Below are positions 38,301 to 47,031 of a stretch of DNA of 64,000 nt, one piece after another. This DNA is from Clostridium sp. 1001271B_151109_B4. Its GTDB lineage: Bacteria > Bacillota > Clostridia > Clostridiales > Clostridiaceae. A program made the position numbers and the translations under genes. The stretch spans positions 46,239 through 110,238 of the forward strand of contig NZ_JADPBQ010000009.1 of the NCBI RefSeq assembly GCF_015670405.1. The letters run 5' to 3'. Every line of letters begins with the position of its first letter. Position 1 is the stretch's first letter. The notes under the pieces were generated by a model. It had not been told where the DNA came from and made no database searches. It was given only the letters and a program-made list of their open reading frames with translations.

Positions 38301-39725
38301 TCGTCTTGGATTAACAAATTCACTAAAGTTATCAATTATTTCTCCATTCTTAATTTTAACTGCACCTATTTCAATAATTTTATCATTTTTAGATGAAAAT
38401 CCTGTTGTTTCTAAGTCAAATACCACATAAGTATCATCTAAATTTTGACCCTTTTCATTTAATGCTAATGGAACTCCATCATCAACTAAATATCCTTCAA
38501 CCCCATAAATAACTTTAATTTTATTTTTCTTAGCAGCTATCTGTGCATCAGGGAACGCCTGAACAACACCATGGTCAGTAATTGCTATTGCCGGATGCCC
38601 CCACTTAGCAGCTCTTTCTATTATTTTAGAAACTGGAGTAACTCCATCCATTGCACTCATAGTAGTATGGCAATGAAGCTCAACCCTTTTTTCTTCTGCT
38701 CCATCCATCTTCTCCATCTTTTTCATTTTTAAAATATCTCTACCCATTATTACAACTTCTCTTTGGTAAGTATCATAAACAGCTTCTCCTCTTACTTTGC
38801 AATAAAGCCCCTTTTTAATATTATCAAGAACTTCATCTTTTTCTTGAGGCTTTAAGAAACATTTAACTGTTATTGAACTTGTATAATCAGTAATATAGAA
38901 AGTTAAAATTATCTTACCTGTTTTAGTTTCCATAGTATCAACTTTAAATACATCTCCTAAAACTGCAACATAACCTGATCTTTCATCAATTTCATTAATT
39001 GGCGTTGCTTCAATAGAAATATTTCTGCCATAAATAGCATTTTCTGCTTTTGACTCTCTCTTATATCCATTTTCTTTCTTTTCATAAGATTTCTTTTCAG
39101 CTGGCTTTTTCTCTGATGGCTTACTTCCTCCACTATGGCTGTTACTAATTTCTTGTACTCTTGCTTGCATCGCTTTACTTAATAATTCTCGTTCTTCTTT
39201 TTCCCTAGCAGCAAAATCTATAGTAACTTCCATTTCCGGATCAAACTTTAGTTCGAACCTACATGTTATACCAAACATTGCTTTTACAGTATCTTCTAAT
39301 GACTTTTCTCCATTTTTACCTTTTAAATGATCTGTTAATTTATCATATCCATTGTAAATGATAACTTTGTTTCCATTAATTTCTTTTCTGCAATTTAATA
39401 AAAGACTTTTACACAAAGGAGTATTTTTAATAGTGCTTGAAATACATTCAATCCAGTGATTTTGTATTACTTCTTCTAAACTTATGTCTGATGCATCTCT
39501 ATAAAATACTATTTCAACAGTAATTCTTATCATTAAAGTTTTACAAATTATCTTTTTAATTAACTCTTCTTCTTCATGAACTAATTTTTCCTTACCTCTT
39601 AAAACAACTTTTAAGATCATACTTTTTCTTAAAAGTTGGAACTTAATTATTTTAAGTTCTTTATCTTCTAAACTCTCATGTTTATTTATTTCAAGGGTTA
39701 GCTTCTTTATAATATCGTCACTCAA
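35379..39725 (-). CDS. polC: DNA polymerase III PolC-type alpha subunit
   Basis: The start is TTG behind TTGGGGG. The 1448-residue replicative polymerase has an N-terminal domain, an OB domain (about 235-330), a PHP domain opening [14 protein letters not shown] near 347, and an inserted DnaQ-like proofreading exonuclease starting VFDLETTGF near 432. A zinc cluster ([10 protein letters not shown] ... CPDCG) precedes the polymerase core with [10 protein letters not shown] near 975. Order and length are those of PolC of Gram-positive bacteria. In most clostridia it stands immediately upstream of rimP; here about 17 kb separates them. Confidence 0.98.
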   Translation of the reverse strand: MSDDIIKKLTLEINKHESLEDKELKIIKFQLLRKSMILKVVLRGKEKLVHEEEELIKKIICKTLMIRITVEIVFYRDASDISLEEVIQNHWIECISSTIKNTPLCKSLLLNCRKEINGNKVIIYNGYDKLTDHLKGKNGEKSLEDTVKAMFGITCRFELKFDPEMEVTIDFAAREKEERELLSKAMQARVQEISNSHSGGSKPSEKKPAEKKSYEKKENGYKRESKAENAIYGRNISIEATPINEIDERSGYVAVLGDVFKVDTMETKTGKIILTFYITDYTSSITVKCFLKPQEKDEVLDNIKKGLYCKVRGEAVYDTYQREVVIMGRDILKMKKMEKMDGAEEKRVELHCHTTMSAMDGVTPVSKIIERAAKWGHPAIAITDHGVVQAFPDAQIAAKKNKIKVIYGVEGYLVDDGVPLALNEKGQNLDDTYVVFDLETTGFSSKNDKIIEIGAVKIKNGEIIDNFSEFVNPRRPIPYKIIELTGINDDMVRYAQSIEDILPKFLEFIGDSVVVAHNASFDCSFISKNCNDLGLKFEPTVVDTVPLCRFLYPELKSVKLNIVAKHLGIKLESHHRAVDDAKATGDILLECIKKIKEELEINTLSELNKVFLEKVDIKKLPTYHIIILAKTQAGIRNLYKLVSEAHIDNFFRRPRTKKSRLMEMRDGLIIGGACEAGEVYRAVVGGKSDEEIKEVMSFYDYVEIQPIANNAYMIEKGSVKDEDELKDINRKIYDLAKEINKPTVATCDVHFLDPQDEAFRRIIMAGQGFGDADNQAPLYLRTTEEMLKEFAYLGSDIAKEVVIKNPTAIADSVEENLKPIPDETYPPKIEGADDDIRNMTMNKVHSIYGDPLPEVVQKRLDKELNSIINNGYAVLYLIAQKLVAKSYSDGYLVGSRGSVGSSFVATMSDITEVNGLPPHYVCPKCKKSHFFLDGSVSSGADLEDKDCPDCGVPYIKDGHDIPFETFLGFEGDKEPDIDLNFSGDNQGDIHKYTEVLFGKGYVFKAGTIGTVAEKTAYGFVKKYLDQKGLVVSQAEIERLTIGCTGIKRTTGQHPGGIMVVPNYTDVYNFTPIQRPADDPTSDVTTTHFDYHSISGRLLKLDILGHDDPTVLRMLQDITGLDPKTIPLNDKKVLSLFTSPEALGVTKEELECEVGSYGLPEFGTKFVRQMLVDTQPQTFSDLVRISGLSHGTDVWLNNAQYFIKEGYTTLRDCIATRDDIMVYLMYKGVAPKTAFTIMESVRKGKGLTEEFEKTMKENNVEDWYIESCKRIKYMFPKGHAVAYVMMAVRVAYYKVYYPLAYYATYFTVRGADDFDADLICKGETAVHARLQELYELGNQATVKDKGLMTVLELSFEMYKRGFKMLKVDLYKSDATKFLIIDNALRPPLSSLQGVGVNAAKSIAEARKDGEFISKEDLRLRSKVSKTVIETLSNHGCLEGMSETNQLSLF

Positions 39726-39877
39726 TCTTTTACCCCCAATATTTAAATTTTTTCAACTACATCATTATAGCATAATTTTATTATTCTTAAAGATACAGAA
39801 CAATATGAAATTTCAGTTAAAGTTATACAATTACTCTTATTCTACTGTAAAATATCTTTCCTTATCCCTTTACAAAA

Positions 39878-39909
39878 ACATAAAAATATCGATACCTAAC
39901 TAGTATCGA
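39878..39909 (-). terminator. Terminator of the 39928-40335 gene
   Basis: On the minus strand TCGATAC (39889-39895) pairs with 39903-39909, followed by TATTTTTATG. Confidence 0.8.
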
Positions 39910-39927
39910 CATTTAATAATATATTTT

Positions 39928-40335
39928 TTATATTAATTTTTCTACTACTTCATTTGGTGCAGGAACTGTAAAAATTAAATCTTCATCAACTCTTATTTTA
40001 CACTCCTCTTTACTTTCTTTAATCTTATCTATAGATAATCCTCCAATACTAACTTCTTTAAATTTAGTAGGAGCAACTTCAACTTTAAATAAAGTATCTT
40101 TAATTCCTGTAATTTTTAAATCAATTTCCCCACCGTCATTTTTAACTTTTAAACCTATAATATTATTTCCCTTTAAAGCTTTTTTATCATTTGGAATATA
40201 AGCTACATTTACTTCACCTGTAATTGTAATAAATCCTCCACTTAACTTTCTTTTCACTAATAATTTCATATTATATTCAGAAGAAAGTTCATTTAATAAT
40301 TTACCTAATTTATATACTGTTAATTCATGTACCAT
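39928..40335 (-). CDS. Conserved-looking hypothetical protein
   Basis: The 135-residue product has no signal peptide or membrane segment. The first 35 residues are helical (TVYKLGKLLNELSSEYNMKLLVKRKLSGG), followed by beta-rich sequence with regularly alternating hydrophobic residues and no Cys or His cluster. I do not recognise the family. AAAGGAAC lies before the ATG, and a clean terminator follows, so it is expressed alone upstream of polC. Composition matches its neighbours. Confidence 0.6.
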   Translation of the reverse strand: MVHELTVYKLGKLLNELSSEYNMKLLVKRKLSGGFITITGEVNVAYIPNDKKALKGNNIIGLKVKNDGGEIDLKITGIKDTLFKVEVAPTKFKEVSIGGLSIDKIKESKEECKIRVDEDLIFTVPAPNEVVEKLI

Positions 40336-40461
40336 AATTTTGTTCCTTTTCTTATAATTTAATTTATTCTTATTATATACTATAATATTTATTCATAAAA
40401 TAGTAAAAATGGGCTATAATAAAATTGTAAAATAGTGTATAGAAAGGTAGTAATTAAAAAT

Positions 40462-40875
40462 ATGAATATTAGATTTGCTGAACAAAAAGATTTTAATAGC
40501 TGCGTAGAATTAGACTTACATAAAAATGCTAGTATTATAAAGAATAAAATTGATATGAAAGAAGTAATAGTAGCTGAGCTAAACAATGAAGTTATTGGTT
40601 GCTTAAAAATTGAATATATTTGGACTCACCTTCCATTTATAAGTTACATAGTTATAAAAAGGGATTATAGAACTAATGGTATTGGAAAATCACTATTATC
40701 ATTCTTAGAAGATTATTTAAGAAATAATGGACAATCTACCTTATTAAGTTCAACAATGACAGATGCGGTTAATCCACAAAAGTGGCACTTAAAAATGGGA
40801 TTCACAGAGTGCGGAATGCTATGTGGAATTAATGATGATGGTGTAGGTGAAATTTTCTTTAAAAAGAAAATATAA
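40462..40875 (+). CDS. GNAT-family N-acetyltransferase
   Basis: I start at the ATG 40462 (MNIRFAEQKDF); the frame also opens at an upstream GTG with no ribosome site, while GAAAGGTAG lies before the ATG. The 137-residue product has the GNAT acetyl-CoA motif IVIKRDYRTNGIGKSLLSFLEDYLR and a C-terminal beta strand KWHLKMGFTECG. The substrate is unknown. A TATAAT box at 40415-40420 probably serves it. A terminator follows the stop. Confidence 0.85.
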   Translation: MNIRFAEQKDFNSCVELDLHKNASIIKNKIDMKEVIVAELNNEVIGCLKIEYIWTHLPFISYIVIKRDYRTNGIGKSLLSFLEDYLRNNGQSTLLSSTMTDAVNPQKWHLKMGFTECGMLCGINDDGVGEIFFKKKI

Positions 40876-40891
40876 AATATTAGATTCGACA

Positions 40892-40928
40892 AAATTCCAA
40901 TAAGTTGAACTTATTGGAATTTATTTTA
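40892..40928 (+). terminator. Terminator of the GNAT gene
   Basis: AAATTCCAATAAG (40892-40904) pairs perfectly with 40910-40922 and is followed by ATTTTATT. Confidence 0.88.
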
Positions 40929-41029
40929 TTAATTTACTTATATAAAGGCATATTACTAAAGACAAATTATATATAAGTTTTAATTTTTTACATTTTATAT
41001 AAACTTACTAAATTTAATCCTAAACTATG

Positions 41030-41656
41030 TTATTTTAAATCCCCTACTATTTTACTCCCATGCATTTCTTTACATCCTATATAATTTGAAAGTTCTTTAT
41101 AATTTTTATAATTAACTCCACCACCAACTAAAATAGTAATCATATCATTACTTTTTTCTATAAGTCTCTTCAATACATTTTTTCCATCTGTAGCATGTGT
41201 ATTGCAACCTTTAGTTAAAACTCTATCAACTTTCATATCAATAAGCTGATTTAATGCTTCAAACTTATCATCTATTTCATCAAAAGCCATATGAAAAGTA
41301 ACTTTTAATCCACTGGATAACTCAATTAATTCATTAGTTCTTTCTATATCAATCTTATTATCCTTATTTAATATACCAAATACTACAGTCTCAACCCCTA
41401 ATTCTTTACAGACAACTATATCTCTTTTCATTATTTCAAATTCATCATTTGAATAAACAAAATCTCCACCTCTTGGTCTTATTATTACCGCTATCGGTAT
41501 ATTAAGATTTTTCTTTGCTAAATATATTGTTCCATAAGAAGGAGTTGTCCCACCTTCTGCTAAGTTATCACATAGTTCTACTCTATCTGCACCTTGAATT
41601 TCTGCTTTTTTAGCCTCTTCATAACATCCAACACAAGCTTCTAATAAAATACTCAT
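41030..41656 (-). CDS. cutC: CutC family protein
   Basis: The 208-residue product is a TIM-barrel CutC protein: LLEACVGCYEEAKKAEIQGADRVELCDNLAEGGTTPSYG, IPIAVIIRPRGGDFVYS, VTFHMAFDEI and VDRVLTKGCNTHA are the family signatures. CutC was linked to copper tolerance in E. coli, though its biochemical role is unsettled. It is slightly shorter than E. coli CutC, as in other Firmicutes. GGGAGGAAG precedes the ATG. There is no copper gene nearby. Confidence 0.92.
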   Translation of the reverse strand: MSILLEACVGCYEEAKKAEIQGADRVELCDNLAEGGTTPSYGTIYLAKKNLNIPIAVIIRPRGGDFVYSNDEFEIMKRDIVVCKELGVETVVFGILNKDNKIDIERTNELIELSSGLKVTFHMAFDEIDDKFEALNQLIDMKVDRVLTKGCNTHATDGKNVLKRLIEKSNDMITILVGGGVNYKNYKELSNYIGCKEMHGSKIVGDLK

Positions 41657-41699
41657 AAGCTTCCTCCCTTGTACTATTTCAATTTATAATTTTATATAT

Positions 41700-41935
41700 T
41701 TAACTTTTTAAGCCCCCACATTCATTTAGATCTTTTCTTAATTCACTTATACTTATTGAATCCTTTTAATACCTTTTTCATTTGCACCTTTAATATTTTC
41801 AATACCATCATTTCTAAACATACTTTCTTCTAGAATTAAATCACAATTATTTAAAATCTTACTATATATTTCTTTTTCTGGATTTAAAAGCTTTTTTCTA
41901 AATATAATTATATCATCTAAATAAATAACAATACA
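41700..41935 (-). pseudogene. Gene remnant with an apparent frameshift
   Basis: The minus-strand frame ending at 41753 reads IFRKKLLNPEKEIYSK ... NIKGANEKGIK and then stops. One base over, the sequence continues DSISISELRKDLNECGGLKS to a stop at 41700, in good protein-like sequence. The joined reading suggests a frameshifted C-terminal fragment. The only start codon of the longer frame lies inside the mod terminator hairpin and has no ribosome site, so the N-terminus is also missing. The parent family is not recognised. The fragment could alternatively be chance coding-like sequence. Confidence 0.45.
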
Positions 41936-41972
41936 AAAAAAAATCATGTCAAACTTCATGACATGATTTTTT
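41932..41972 (-). terminator. Terminator of the modABC operon
   Basis: On the minus strand ATCATGTC (41943-41950) pairs with GACATGAT (41960-41967), with flanking A/T extension and a nine-T tail, directly after the modC stop. Confidence 0.88.
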
Positions 41973-41980
41973 ATAGTTAT

Positions 41981-43036
41981 TTATTCACTTTTAAAGGTAA
42001 ATAAATATTCTGGCTCAAATTTAACCTTTATCTTTTCATTAATGTTAAATACCATTTCTTCCTTAGAAATAGTAAAATGTATTAAATTTGATTTACTTGC
42101 ATTAATTCTCCTAATATATAAAGTATAATCAAAAGGATTTTCTACTATATTTTCAATACTCATCTCAAATACATTTTCATCATTTTCTTGCTCTTTAAAT
42201 AATTTAATATTATGAGATCTTATTGCTATATAATCAATATATTTTTCATCACTTGAACACTTTAACTTTAAGTTCCAATCTTCTGCTAAAATAAAATTAT
42301 CTTCTAATATCTTAGCCTTTGATACATTTTTACATCCAGTAAGCTTAGCTTCAGCCAATGATTTTGGTGTTTCAAACAATTCATTTTTCTTCCTTATACT
42401 CTTAGCTTTTCCACCATCAAATACTATTATTTTATCACATACCCTATAAGCCTCTGCTATATCATGAGTTACAAAAACTACTGTCCCATTATAATCTTTT
42501 AGAATCTCTACAAGTTCTCTCTCCATTGTAGCCCTTAAATGATTATCAAGGGCAGAAAAGGGCTCATCTAAAAGCAAAACATCTGGTGATGTAATAAGAG
42601 CCCTTGCAAGTGCAACTCTTTGTTGTTGTCCACCCGATAACTGCCAAGGATATCTTTTTTCAAGGCCTTCTAATCCAAATTTTTTAATAAAATTAGATGA
42701 TAATTTATTCTTTTCTTCTTTACTTATCTTATCTAATCCAATTTCAATATTATCTTTTATAGTCATATGAGGAAATAAAGCATAATTTTGAAATAAAAAT
42801 CCTACTCTTCTATCTTTAGTTTTAATATTTATTTTCTGTTGTGAATCAAAAAGAACTTTATCATTAATTATTATTTTTCCTGTATCAGCTTTTTCAAGAC
42901 CTGCTATACACTTAAGTGTCATACTTTTACCTGAACCTGACGCTCCTAAAAAGCCTATAATGCCACCTTTACTTTCCATAGAAACATCTAAGTTAAAGGA
43001 AGATAAATTTTTAGTAATATTTATATGTAAACTCAT
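41981..43036 (-). CDS. modC: Molybdate ABC transporter ATP-binding protein
   Basis: The 351-residue ATPase has Walker A GASGSGKSM (31-39), the signature LSGGQQQR, Walker B VLLLDEP and the switch His FVTHDIAEAYR. A C-terminal MOP/TOBE-like segment fills about 235-350. It completes a modA-modB-modC operon on the minus strand, 2 bases after modB. Walker A ends KSM rather than the usual KST, a small deviation also seen in other Mod ATPases. Confidence 0.9.
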   Translation of the reverse strand: MSLHINITKNLSSFNLDVSMESKGGIIGFLGASGSGKSMTLKCIAGLEKADTGKIIINDKVLFDSQQKINIKTKDRRVGFLFQNYALFPHMTIKDNIEIGLDKISKEEKNKLSSNFIKKFGLEGLEKRYPWQLSGGQQQRVALARALITSPDVLLLDEPFSALDNHLRATMERELVEILKDYNGTVVFVTHDIAEAYRVCDKIIVFDGGKAKSIRKKNELFETPKSLAEAKLTGCKNVSKAKILEDNFILAEDWNLKLKCSSDEKYIDYIAIRSHNIKLFKEQENDENVFEMSIENIVENPFDYTLYIRRINASKSNLIHFTISKEEMVFNINEKIKVKFEPEYLFTFKSE

Positions 43037-43038
43037 AA

Positions 43039-43716
43039 TTACCTCCCCCTATTACCTATTAACTTTTGCTGAGTATCGCACCAATAATTTAGTAAAAATA
43101 TCATTATAAATGAAATTGAAACTATAATTAAAACCCAAATCATAGCCTTATTCATATCTCCACCTTCAACAGCAAAGAATATTGCTACTGGCATTGTTTG
43201 CGTTCTTCCTGGTATATTTCCTGCTATCATTAATGTTGCCCCAAATTCGCCTAGGGCTCTTGCAAAGCTTAATACTAATCCCCCAATTATTCCTGGCCAA
43301 GCAAGTGGAATTGCAATTTTAAAAAATATCTTAGTTTCACTTAATCCTAATGTTCTTGCTGCTGAAATCATATTTTTATCTATTTGCTCAAATGCAGAAC
43401 GACAAGTTCTATACATCATTGGAAATGCAACTACAGTAGCAGCAATAACTGTTGCACTCCAGCTAAATATAATATTTTTATTAAAACTCATAAAAATCTT
43501 TCCTACAAATCCATTTTTCCCACAAATAAGTAATAAAAAAAATCCTATAACAGTTGGTGGTAATATTAGAGGAAGAGTGAAGATTCCATCTATGAACCCT
43601 CTACCTCTTCCTTTATAATTAGCCATTTTATAAGATATAAATATACCTATTATTGAAGTTATAATAGTTGCAAGAAAGGCTGTTTTTATCGATATCCATA
43701 AAGGTGAAAAATCCAT
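43039..43716 (-). CDS. modB: Molybdate ABC transporter permease
   Basis: The 225-residue product has five to six membrane segments and the ModB signatures GIFTLPLILPPTVIGFFLL and the EAA loop AARTLGLSETKIFFKIAIPLAWPGI, followed by ARALGEFGATLMIAGNIPG. It forms the channel for oxyanion uptake with modC. It lies between modA (41-base gap) and modC. Confidence 0.94.
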   Translation of the reverse strand: MDFSPLWISIKTAFLATIITSIIGIFISYKMANYKGRGRGFIDGIFTLPLILPPTVIGFFLLLICGKNGFVGKIFMSFNKNIIFSWSATVIAATVVAFPMMYRTCRSAFEQIDKNMISAARTLGLSETKIFFKIAIPLAWPGIIGGLVLSFARALGEFGATLMIAGNIPGRTQTMPVAIFFAVEGGDMNKAMIWVLIIVSISFIMIFLLNYWCDTQQKLIGNRGR

Positions 43717-43757
43717 AACTTATAACCTTACTTTCTTCAATTTAACTCTACAGAATA

Positions 43758-44564
43758 TTATTCTACAGATTTATATCCATACTTTTCAAATATCTTTTGT
43801 GCTGCATCAGTAAATAAGAAATCTTCAAATTTCTTTGCTTCATCAACATTAGTTGAATCTTTTATAACTGATACTGGATAAGTAATTGAAGAGTGATTAT
43901 TTACTTCATCAATATTTTCAACTATAGTAACACTATCACTACTTAATGCATCACTTAAGTATACAAATCCTAAATCTGCATTTCCAGATGCAACCCAAGC
44001 TAAAACTTCTTTAACATCCTTAGCAAAAACTAATTTATCAGTAATACTATCTTTTATTCCTGTGTTTGTTAATACTTCATCGGCATATTTACCAGCTGGA
44101 ACACTTTCTGGTTCACCAACAGCTATATGAGTAACTTTATCACTTTTTAAATCATCAAAGCTAGTAATATCAATTCCATTAGCTGCTATAAGAACTAAAG
44201 AATTTTCAACTAAATCTTTTGTTGTATCGTCAACTAATAATCCCTCATCTTTTAATGCATTCATTTGCTTTTGCCCTGCAGAAATAAATAAATCACAAGG
44301 TGCTCCCTGCTCTATTTGTTGTTGAAGAGAACCTGATGCACCATAATTTACAACTAAAGTAACATTTTCATTACTCTTCTTATATTCTGTTTCTAAATCA
44401 GCCATTACTTCTTTTAAACTTGCAGCTGCAGAGATATTTAGCTCTACAGCAGCCTTTGCCTCTGTATCACCTTTACTAGTATTTTCCCCCTCATTACTTT
44501 TACCACAACCTACAAATAATAAGCTACAGCATAGTAACATTGAAATCATTCCTAATTTCTTCAT
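43758..44564 (-). CDS. modA: Molybdate-binding lipoprotein ModA
   Basis: The start is the ATG at 44564 (MKKLGMISML), since GGAGG is 8 bases ahead; a 5-residue in-frame extension overlaps that site. The 268-residue product has a lipobox LFVGC at about Cys20. The ModA signatures are ISAAASLKEVMADLETEYKK, NYGASGSLQQQIEQGAPCDLFISAG and GEPESVPAGKYADEVL. It captures molybdate or tungstate outside the membrane. It is the first gene of the operon, with a repeat-containing control region upstream. Confidence 0.93.
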   Translation of the reverse strand: MKKLGMISMLLCCSLLFVGCGKSNEGENTSKGDTEAKAAVELNISAAASLKEVMADLETEYKKSNENVTLVVNYGASGSLQQQIEQGAPCDLFISAGQKQMNALKDEGLLVDDTTKDLVENSLVLIAANGIDITSFDDLKSDKVTHIAVGEPESVPAGKYADEVLTNTGIKDSITDKLVFAKDVKEVLAWVASGNADLGFVYLSDALSSDSVTIVENIDEVNNHSSITYPVSVIKDSTNVDEAKKFEDFLFTDAAQKIFEKYGYKSVE

Positions 44565-44600
44565 TATTACATCCTCCATTTTCTTTAAACAAGTTCATTT

Positions 44601-44630
44601 TGTTATGTTTCGTTTTGTTTTGTCATGTTT
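44601..44630. promoter_or_regulatory. Direct-repeat operator candidate of modABC
   Basis: TGTTATGTTT (44601-44610) and TGTCATGTTT (44621-44630) are 9-of-10 identical and exactly 20 bases apart, two helical turns. They lie just downstream of the inferred modA start site, where a bound protein would block transcription. The divergent regulator gene is the obvious candidate to bind them. Confidence 0.55.
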
Positions 44631-44642
44631 AATACAAATAAA

Positions 44643-44671
44643 ATAATATCATATCTCGTTACTTCTTGCAA
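44643..44671 (-). promoter_or_regulatory. modABC promoter
   Basis: On the minus strand TTGCAA (44666-44671) and TATTAT (44643-44648) are separated by 17 bases. Confidence 0.75.
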
Positions 44672-44685
44672 TTTATTTATTAATA

Positions 44686-44701
44686 ATGATAAAATTATCA
44701 T
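44686..44701. promoter_or_regulatory. Palindrome upstream of the mod regulator gene
   Basis: ATGATAA-AA-TTATCAT has perfect 7-base arms, 20 bases before the regulator's start codon. It may be an operator or part of an AT-rich promoter. Confidence 0.4.
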
Positions 44702-44720
44702 AATATATAGGAGGGATAAC

Positions 44721-45698
44721 ATGGACTTAAAATCTTCTTTGACTCCATTAGAAGTGTCAGAATTACTAAAGATAACTAAAAACACTGTTTACGAACTTAT
44801 TAAACGTGGTGAATTACCAAGCTATAAAATAGGGAAAAAAATTAGAATTGATATGCAGGATGTAGAAGAATATATAAGCAATCAAAAAATTGGCTTTAAA
44901 CAATCAAAATATATCGAAACTCAAAATAATTCAGTAACTAATATACCTCAACAACCAATTAATAATTCTATTACATTAGGTAATCAATCTATTAACGAAA
45001 TTATAATTGCTGGTCAAGATATTTTATTGGACATCTTAGCTCGATACATTGAAGAACTATATCCAGACTTTACTGTTTTACGTTCTTATAAAGGTAGTTA
45101 TAATGGATTATATGATTTATATAACAATAGGGTTTCTATTGCTTCGTGCCACCTTTGGGATGGAGACACTGATAACTATAATGTTGATTATGTTAAAAGG
45201 CTTGTCCCTGGAACATCTTGTGTACTTATTAATTTAGCATATAGATTACAAGGCTTTTACGTTGCTAAAGGAAATCCATTAAATATAAAGTCTTTTGAAG
45301 ATTTAATTAATGACAATATTAAATTTGTTAACAGAGAAAAAGGTAGTGGCGTTAGAGTTTTACTTGACGAGAAGTTAAGATTACTTAACATTGATCCACA
45401 TTGTATAAATGGATACTATAATGAAGAAACTTCACATTTAGCAGTTGCAAGTGCAGTTGGCCGTGGAGATGCCAATGTTGGAATTGGTAATAAAAAAGCT
45501 TCTATGCAAGTTGAAACTATTGATTTCATACCAATTCAAACTGAAAGGTATGATTTAATTATTAAAAAAAGTGATTTAAATAATCCAATTTATCAAAATA
45601 TAATTTCTATTTTATCTTCTGATAGGTTTAAAAACGAACTAAAAGGAATTGGTGGTTATGACCTAAAAGATCTTGGTAAAATAATGGCAACTACTTAG
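44721..45698 (+). CDS. Molybdate-responsive regulator: HTH plus periplasmic-binding-like domain
   Basis: I start at the ATG 44721 (MDLKSSLTPLEV), behind TAGGAGGG. The 325-residue product has an excisionase/MerR-like helix-turn-helix (LTPLEVSELLKITKNTVYELIKRGELPSYKIGKK, about 7-55). A polar linker leads to a substrate-binding-like domain (about 95-325: AGQDILLDILARYIEELYPDF ... FVNREKGSGVRVLLDE ... AVGRGDANVGIGNKKA). This architecture replaces ModE in clostridia and senses molybdate or tungstate. It is divergent from modA, sharing its control region. Confidence 0.9.
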   Translation: MDLKSSLTPLEVSELLKITKNTVYELIKRGELPSYKIGKKIRIDMQDVEEYISNQKIGFKQSKYIETQNNSVTNIPQQPINNSITLGNQSINEIIIAGQDILLDILARYIEELYPDFTVLRSYKGSYNGLYDLYNNRVSIASCHLWDGDTDNYNVDYVKRLVPGTSCVLINLAYRLQGFYVAKGNPLNIKSFEDLINDNIKFVNREKGSGVRVLLDEKLRLLNIDPHCINGYYNEETSHLAVASAVGRGDANVGIGNKKASMQVETIDFIPIQTERYDLIIKKSDLNNPIYQNIISILSSDRFKNELKGIGGYDLKDLGKIMATT

Positions 45699-45865
45699 CC
45701 AGCATATAGTAAAATAATCTAAAATTACTGTTTCATCTTAGTTAATTTATAGTCAGCAAAATAAAATTATAATTAATTTAACTAACTAATAAAACAAATA
45801 AAAATAGTTTTATTACTTATTACTATTGAAATTCAAAATTTAAAATCATATTATACGGAGGATTT

Positions 45866-46495
45866 ATGAGTAATATATTTTTAAAAGAACCTTGGTTAAA
45901 ATGGGCTATTGAAATACAAAGTATAGCACAATGCGGTTTGACATATACAAAAGACATGTATGATAAAGAACGTTATGAAAATTTGAGAAATATTGCTGCT
46001 GAAATGTTAAGTTACAAAACTGATATTCCAACTGATAAAATAAAGAATTTATTTTGTAATGAAGAAGGATATCAAACGCCTAAATTAGATACTAGAGCTG
46101 CAATTTTTAAAGATGAAAAAATATTATTGGTTCATGAACTAAATGGAAAATGGTCATTACCTGGTGGATGGGTTGATGTATTAGAATCAATAGAATCAAA
46201 CACAATAAAAGAAGTAAAAGAAGAATCTGGACTTGACGTTGTTGCCGATAAAGTTATAGCTATTCAAGATAGAAATAAGCATAATACACCGCTTTACCCC
46301 TATGGTATATGTAAAGTTTTCGTTCAATGTGATGTTGTTGGTGGTGAATTTATTGAAAATATAGAAACCTCAGAAATCGGTTACTTTTCACTTGATAATT
46401 TACCTCCACTTTCTGAAGAAAAATCTAATTTTGAACAAATAGAAATGTGCTTTAAGGCTAAAGAAACTGAAAACTGGAAAGTTCTTTTTGATTAA
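45866..46495 (+). CDS. Nudix hydrolase with N-terminal extension
   Basis: The 209-residue product has an N-terminal helical domain (about 1-70) often seen in clostridial Nudix proteins. The Nudix box GGWVDVLESIESNTIKEVKEESGL follows at about residues 99-122. The usual Arg of the REUxEE part is Lys here; the metal-binding Glu residues are kept. Such enzymes cleave nucleoside diphosphate derivatives. TACGGAGG precedes the ATG. A hairpin (46536-46577) follows the gene. The specific substrate cannot be named. Confidence 0.88.
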   Translation: MSNIFLKEPWLKWAIEIQSIAQCGLTYTKDMYDKERYENLRNIAAEMLSYKTDIPTDKIKNLFCNEEGYQTPKLDTRAAIFKDEKILLVHELNGKWSLPGGWVDVLESIESNTIKEVKEESGLDVVADKVIAIQDRNKHNTPLYPYGICKVFVQCDVVGGEFIENIETSEIGYFSLDNLPPLSEEKSNFEQIEMCFKAKETENWKVLFD

Positions 46496-47031
46496 ATTCA
46501 AATACTCTATTTATTATTTATATTCATATAAAAAAAGATATAGGATTTATTAGTTATTACATAATTCTCCTATATCTACCTTACTCTATTTAAACTAATA
46601 CAACCTTTAATTTATGCTTAGATAAACGTAACTCGTCATTGCCTTTCTTATTAAATATAATTAAATTTTACTACAATAATTCTACTATAAATTATTAATT
46701 GATATTATATATTTTTTACTGCTTGAAAATCCCCTTCAAGCATAATCTATTACTACATAAATTACAAAGCACTTATTTATTACTTAGGAAGTTTAATTTT
46801 AAGGATTACATTTTACTAATTTATCTCTAAATAAGTGCTTTGCAAGCTATATAAAACTTTAGGAGGTTATCTTTTGAAATAATATCAAAAAGATAATGAA
46901 AATTTAAATGTAAAAATAGACAACAGTACCTTAAGATAATCTTAAGGCCCCATTGCCTTTATTAAACAAATTAAATTTACTATTTGTATAAGATATATGA
47001 TATCCTTTTTCTATATATTGTCAATTTTTTA
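46496..47031. other. Intergenic region with inverted and direct repeats
   Basis: No gene is supported in these 536 bases. There is a 9-bp hairpin AGATATAGGA ... TCCTATATCT (46536-46577), a 15-bp perfect inverted repeat CAAAGCACTTATTTA (46765-46779 and 46828-46842), and a 19-base palindrome CCTTAAGAT-A-ATCTTAAGG (46929-46947). Two imperfect direct copies sharing CATTGCCTTT plus an ATTAAATTTNACTA tail lie near 46638-46675 and 46951-46985. A strong AGGAGG at about 46861 is followed by TTG AAA TAA, which is not a gene. Confidence 0.6.

Noticed and set aside
41753..41959. A 68-codon minus-strand frame as an intact gene
   Set aside because: Its start codon lies within the mod terminator stem and the better C-terminal continuation is in another frame, so I call a remnant rather than a gene.
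46860..46885. Strong AGGAGG followed by TTG
   Set aside because: The third codon is a stop (TTG AAA TAA); no protein is encoded.
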